Shown piece by piece: positions 33,649 through 37,176 of a stretch of 37,176 bases of DNA. Every line of letters starts with the position of its first letter. Within the stretch, counting starts at the first letter, position 1. The position numbers and the translations under genes were made by a program. The notes below the pieces were generated by a model. The model was given only the letters and a program-made list of their open reading frames with translations, searched no databases and was not told the origin of the DNA. The stretch is from Candidatus Omnitrophota bacterium (GTDB lineage Bacteria > Hinthialibacterota > Hinthialibacteria > Hinthialibacterales > Hinthialibacteraceae): contig QZKN01000041.1 of assembly GCA_003598175.1 (NCBI GenBank), forward strand, positions 1 to 37,176, written 5' to 3'.

Positions 33649-35385
33649 ATGCTGGAAAATCGGACCTGGCAAGCCATCGAGGGAACTTCTTCCTGCCGAA
33701 TTTACCCGGTGGAAAGAAAACCCGACATTAAAAGTTCCAACTCGTTTCTGATTCGGTCAGCCGACTTTCTTCTCGTCATCGATCCGGGTGCGGATAGCAA
33801 TCAGACCACACAGATTCTTCAGGCAATCGATGACGCCTTAAAAAATGATCCCTGTCCCATCTTGATTCTTCTCACCCATTGCCATCACGATCATTTTAAG
33901 GAAATGGACGCGTTGTTCCGGCAGGATCATTTACATCCGTTTTTATTCGTGCACGAAATCGGCGCAGATATTTTAATGCGCGGCGACAAAGACCAAACGC
34001 TTTCGTTCCTGTACAAAGAGCCCTGGACCAGCCGAACCGCCGATGTGCGGTTGTTCTCCGCCGCGGATAGAGAACATTCGGGTGAAAAGCAAATCACACT
34101 CGACCATGGCAACCTGTCGCTCCCATTGAAAACCGACTTCTTCGCTGTCGGCAATGGAAAAATTCTTTGCCGGCAAACCATACCGCTCGGCGACGGCGAC
34201 TCAATCGAGATGTATCCGACTCCCGGTCACACGCCGGACAGTATATCGTTGCGCGTCGGCTCCATCCTGTTCACCGGCGATCTTCTGTTTGCCGCCAATC
34301 CCGGAATCGCCGGGGCGGCGGGCTGGAATCAGGAGGAACTGATTCATTCCCTTCATCAGGTTTCCTGGCTGCTGGACAATGTACCGATCACGATCTGCTG
34401 CCTGGGGCACGGCAGTTCTCTTCCCGCATCCAAAGCGGTCAAAATCATTCATCAATCATCTCTTCATGCGGAGAAACTGAAAAACGTCGCGCCGCTCGAT
34501 TCGGTTCGCGTGCAATTTCTCGACGAATACGCGCGAGGACTGCTCGAAGAGGCGTCGGAATTATTCACCGTCATCTCCGGACGCCTTTATTCCATTTCCT
34601 ATCATCTCGAAAAAATGGCAGAAATCGAAGAAGCGCAAACCATTGTTACCGCTGTGGACATCGAATCGATCGATCAATTCCTCACGGAATTCAATCACTT
34701 CCTCGCCTCCTTCAATCAAAAAACCGGCGTGAAAATGGAGACGCCGATGAAGGCGTTGCAAGTAATTTCAAAAATCAATCGCACTTTTGACGATCAACGG
34801 TTGGACGGGCTAATTGACAAAAGCCTGCTTCGCCGTTTGCGATGGTTGATTACCGATTTTCTGAACGTGATGCAAGGCGTTCAGGATCAACAACTCCTCC
34901 CGGCGTTGGATTTGAATCCATTACTCCTTAATTTTATGACGCGATTGAAGGATACGCCTTTTGATCAGCGTGAAATCGTTGATTTCGTGAATAATCAGGA
35001 CGCCTTCCTGAAAGCATTGATTCGCAGAATCGCACATCATTCCGTCTTCAAACAAACCGATTTCATTCTGGAAGCCGAAATCGGTCTGTTAAAAGTCATG
35101 ATCGACAACGATCGAATCGAAGATTTGCTGACCGATCTGTTCGAACGCCTGGCCGTTGCCGGGGCATCTACAATTAAAGTGAAAACTCGTCAGCAGGATA
35201 ATGAAGTATACGTCAGCATCCAAACCGAACCCGTAATGATTCCGGAACGGCTGGAACCACGAAGAATCTACTTCGCCCGCCGAACGTTGACTGCATTCGG
35301 CGGTGAATTTCACAAAGAAACCACTACGGACGGCGTTGTTATTACCCTGCGTTTACCGATCTCCGAAACGTGGTGTCCACTGTGA
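33649..35385 (+). CDS. Metallo-beta-lactamase domain fused to a histidine-kinase-like degenerate module
   Basis: The 578-residue protein starts with an intact MBL domain. It has THCHHDH (H77, H79, D81, H82), TPGHTPDSISL (H194), FTGDLLF (D211) and LGHGSSLP (H254). A helical region (about 285-440) ends LDLNPLLLNFM, like the link between HisKA and ATPase domains. The last ~110 residues keep an ATPase-like order: EIGLLKVMIDNDRIEDLLTD, IKVKTRQQDNEVYVSIQTEP, ARRTLTAFGGEF and GVVITLRLP. The N-box asparagines and the DxG and GxGxG motifs are missing, so it probably does not bind ATP. No transmembrane segment is seen. It may be a signal-receiving hydrolase working with the STAS protein. AAGGAG precedes the ATG. 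Confidence 0.82.
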   Translation: MLENRTWQAIEGTSSCRIYPVERKPDIKSSNSFLIRSADFLLVIDPGADSNQTTQILQAIDDALKNDPCPILILLTHCHHDHFKEMDALFRQDHLHPFLFVHEIGADILMRGDKDQTLSFLYKEPWTSRTADVRLFSAADREHSGEKQITLDHGNLSLPLKTDFFAVGNGKILCRQTIPLGDGDSIEMYPTPGHTPDSISLRVGSILFTGDLLFAANPGIAGAAGWNQEELIHSLHQVSWLLDNVPITICCLGHGSSLPASKAVKIIHQSSLHAEKLKNVAPLDSVRVQFLDEYARGLLEEASELFTVISGRLYSISYHLEKMAEIEEAQTIVTAVDIESIDQFLTEFNHFLASFNQKTGVKMETPMKALQVISKINRTFDDQRLDGLIDKSLLRRLRWLITDFLNVMQGVQDQQLLPALDLNPLLLNFMTRLKDTPFDQREIVDFVNNQDAFLKALIRRIAHHSVFKQTDFILEAEIGLLKVMIDNDRIEDLLTDLFERLAVAGASTIKVKTRQQDNEVYVSIQTEPVMIPERLEPRRIYFARRTLTAFGGEFHKETTTDGVVITLRLPISETWCPL

Positions 35386-35546
35386 CGTCTCCACCTTATC
35401 CAAATTTGTGTTTCTCTCATTTTCCTCTTTCCGGAAACCGGCTGCCTGCAAATCGTGATATAATAAAGACATTATTAGTTGTTGACGAAAGAAAACCAAA
35501 ACGAATTTTTTCGTGAATCCATGTGTTTTGAAAACAGGAGACAAAC

Positions 35547-36107
35547 ATGGTCACCTCGCCGGTCAAACGACGATTTTCCGTCGAAGAATATGAACAAATG
35601 GGACGCGACAATATTTTGCATGAGGACGACCGCGTTGAACTCATCGAAGGAGAAATCATCCAAATGACGCCGATCGGCAATCCACACCACTCCTGCGTCA
35701 ATCGTTTAAATGAATTGTTTTCCAAACAATTGCGAAGCGAGGAAGCTATCGTCAGCATCCAAAATCCGATCCAGCTCGATGACGAATCGCAATCCCAACC
35801 CGACGTCGCTTTACTCAAACCACGCGCGGATTATTACCTCGAACGAAAACCCGGTCATCAAGACATTCTTCTACTCATCGAAGTGGCGGATACTTCGCTG
35901 GAATATGACCGAAATGAAAAAATCCCTTTGTACGCGCGCAATGGAATCGTGGAAGTCTGGTTGGTGAACCTGATCGATCGAGCACTGGAAGTCTATCGGA
36001 ATCCCACCGCGGGAAATTATGAAAAAATCATCCTTGAAGATCCTTATCGACGTATTTCCCCTGTTCACTTTACGAAATGTCATCTGATGATGTGTAAAAT
36101 GTTTTGA
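35547..36107 (+). CDS. Uma2-family (DUF820) putative restriction-endonuclease-fold protein
   Basis: The 186-residue protein is full length for the family. It begins KRRFSVEEYEQMGRDNILHE then DDRVELIEGEIIQMTPIG, and has the PD-(D/E)XK signature as QPDVALLKP and LLIEVADTSLEYDRNEKIPL, followed by YARNGIVEVWLVNL. Members are numerous in some bacterial genomes and their biological function is not settled. ATG has AGGAG 6 bp upstream. It stands alone with no restriction or toxin-antitoxin partner nearby. Confidence 0.93.
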   Translation: MVTSPVKRRFSVEEYEQMGRDNILHEDDRVELIEGEIIQMTPIGNPHHSCVNRLNELFSKQLRSEEAIVSIQNPIQLDDESQSQPDVALLKPRADYYLERKPGHQDILLLIEVADTSLEYDRNEKIPLYARNGIVEVWLVNLIDRALEVYRNPTAGNYEKIILEDPYRRISPVHFTKCHLMMCKMF

Positions 36108-36180
36108 TTCCAGCGATTATGGATTCGTGTTTTCCCTATTTGTCGTAATCACATTTCCCACCTAAAATGATTGGCGCAAT

Positions 36181-36513
36181 TTACATTTTTCCATTATCCT
36201 TTTCCATCGATGAGAACACCGTCTTTTCGAAAAAATTCGCCACCGGTGATCCTTGAAACCAACTGGAATAGATCGCGTCGTATCCGATCGGCTCGCCGCC
36301 GATATCGACGTACTCGATTTGCTGCCATGGGAAAAAGACGGTGTGGATCATTTCGCGGATCTGTTCGATCGCGCCCTGGCCGGGGGGAACACATTCCAAC
36401 GCCTTGACCGGAATACAATACAGGATCAATCCGTCGCGATCCTTGACCGTCACCTTTCCGAGAAATCGCTTTCCATTGAGCAAGTGAATTTCGACCATTT
36501 CTCCGATCATCAT
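36181..36513 (-). CDS. Small hypothetical protein with Sm/SH3-like N-terminus
   Basis: The 110-residue protein opens GEMVEIHLLNGKRFLGKVTV and KDRDGLILYCIP, an alternating strand pattern like Sm/Hfq-like or SH3-like barrels. A strand, HTVFFPWQQIEYVDIGG, follows. The last 35 residues (YDAIYSSWFQGSPVANFFEK) are not part of that fold. Codon use and length look genuine, and an AGGATG-containing leader precedes the start. It is not close enough to Hfq to claim RNA binding. Confidence 0.55.
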   Translation of the reverse strand: MMIGEMVEIHLLNGKRFLGKVTVKDRDGLILYCIPVKALECVPPGQGAIEQIREMIHTVFFPWQQIEYVDIGGEPIGYDAIYSSWFQGSPVANFFEKTVFSSMEKDNGKM

Positions 36514-36656
36514 CTACATCCTTTATATTTTTCTTGATCCGGAATGATATTCCTCTCTTCCGCACATAACGTAAGCCTTTATGAATTGGCGACAAACGGG
36601 GTACAATCAATCCAATTTCAAATCAACCGCCTGCTGCCGGTTGAAAATATGTCATG

Positions 36657-36727
36657 ATGCGCACCACGGGTCTGTATATGCAGGCTGGAAGCCTGCGCTC
36701 CATTATGTTCAAGTCAATTGTAACGAG
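36657..36727 (+). repeat. Diverged copy of the GTGGTGCG/TCTGCAC repeat
   Basis: The order GATGCGCACCACGGGTCTGT, then ATGCAGGCTGGAAGCCTGCG with CTCC, then a short AT segment and GTCAATTGTAACGA follows the arrangement at 32150-32240. It lies in the 225-bp gap 36514-36738 immediately upstream of the histidine phosphatase start. Confidence 0.55.
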
Positions 36728-36738
36728 GAGATCAAAGG

Positions 36739-37176
36739 ATGAAAGTACTCCACTTTTTACTGCTGTTCTCGCTTTTTACGGCGCTGAGTCCATTCGGCTG
36801 GAGCGATACGCCATCCATCGAAGATTTACCGGCGATCGGCAACGATACGATCCGCGTTTTTTTCATCCGTCATGCGGAAACCCTGCACAACGCGCAACCG
36901 GGTATCGATCCGAATTCTCCGGATTATTTCCGCATCACGGAAAAGGGGGAAGCACAATCAAAAGCCATCGGAAAAGTATTGGCAAAGCAACCGATTGCCG
37001 CTTTATTCGCGTCCCAAACAGATCGCACACGAAAAACCTTGGAATTGTCCGGCCTGATCGACGCCAGGCGCGCCCGACGGATTCAAAACGCCGCATTCAA
37101 CCAGGTCGCACTGGGCGAAAAAGAAGATGGCTCTCCCTACACGTTGAAAGAACGAATTGAAATCTGGAGACAAGGC
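36739..37176 (+). CDS. Exported histidine-phosphatase-family protein, 3' end beyond window
   Basis: The ATG at 36739 is preceded by AGGAG and AAAGG; the frame stays open to the window edge, giving 146 residues. A signal peptide (MKVLHFLLLFSLFTALSPFG) precedes a histidine phosphatase (phosphoglycerate mutase-like) start. The catalytic RHAE is in VFFIRHAETLHN, followed by FRITEKGEAQSKAIGKVLAK and FASQTDRTRKTLEL, the usual phosphate-pocket Arg segment. It should be a periplasmic phosphatase; the substrate cannot be told. The second catalytic histidine lies outside the window. Confidence 0.88.
   Translation, partial: MKVLHFLLLFSLFTALSPFGWSDTPSIEDLPAIGNDTIRVFFIRHAETLHNAQPGIDPNSPDYFRITEKGEAQSKAIGKVLAKQPIAALFASQTDRTRKTLELSGLIDARRARRIQNAAFNQVALGEKEDGSPYTLKERIEIWRQG

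Noticed and set aside
36654-37160. Open frame of 168 codons at the right edge
   Set aside because: The frame read from 36739 instead has an RBS, a signal peptide and the RHAE motif of histidine phosphatases and runs off the window; the longer frame is its shadow and begins inside a repeat.

Overview
The window is bacterial chromosomal DNA with moderate GC content, densely coded on both strands. The host looks like a diderm (Gram-negative-type) member of an uncultivated, probably anaerobic or microaerophilic lineage, perhaps PVC-adjacent. The clues are an O-antigen-ligase-like polymerase, a DUF115/Maf-type protein, a Tat-exported sugar-isomerase-like TIM barrel, a reaction-centre-type dihaem cytochrome c, a 2-oxoacid:ferredoxin oxidoreductase, and Uma2 and Rpn nucleases. 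The lineage is an inference; there is no rRNA or tRNA in the window to place it.

Layout. 1-660: REP-type hairpins around a truncated HUH (RAYT/IS200-like) transposase. 661-2832(-): exported protein of five ~110-residue repeats with an emfourin-like C-terminal domain. 2998-6537(+): DUF1847 protein, a broken exported ORF abutting a C-terminally cut XRE regulator, a kelch-like exported protein and a parvulin-type foldase. 6553-10482(-): korA-korB bracketed by two CBS-pair proteins. 10814-12759(-): hisD-hisB homologues, both altered at active-site positions. 12990-17473: dihaem cytochrome c, ferritin-like protein, Rpn nuclease with a REEG repeat, and two divergent TlpA-like thioredoxins. 17548-22470(-): yicC, sensor kinase, O-antigen-ligase/TPR protein and a small membrane protein in one tight run. 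22723-25086(+): mtnP and an RsbW-like kinase/GNAT fusion. 25087-25475: transposase-less REP element. 25476-27621(-): two-domain metallo-beta-lactamase protein and an alcohol dehydrogenase tail. 27789-32001(+): DUF115 protein and a GT-C-type membrane protein. 32002-32346: three hairpins, a duplicated repeat and a 52-bp perfect palindrome. 32347-35385(+): operon of Tat-exported TIM barrel, STAS protein and a metallo-beta-lactamase/degenerate-kinase fusion. 35547-37176: Uma2 nuclease, a small hypothetical protein and the start of a histidine phosphatase.

How the genes work together. The kor cluster is a reductive/oxidative 2-oxoacid module in which the two CBS proteins may sense nucleotide state. 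The yicC-kinase-ligase run, the DUF115 gene and the GT-C gene point to envelope glycan assembly. The STAS/metallo-beta-lactamase-kinase operon and the RsbW-GNAT fusion look like pieces of partner-switching regulation with unusual architectures. The cytochrome c and the two TlpA-like thioredoxins may belong to periplasmic redox. The most unusual items are the coordinately altered HisD/HisB pair, the STAS-MBL-kinase operon, and the REP/RAYT system with a paired non-autonomous copy 25 kb away.
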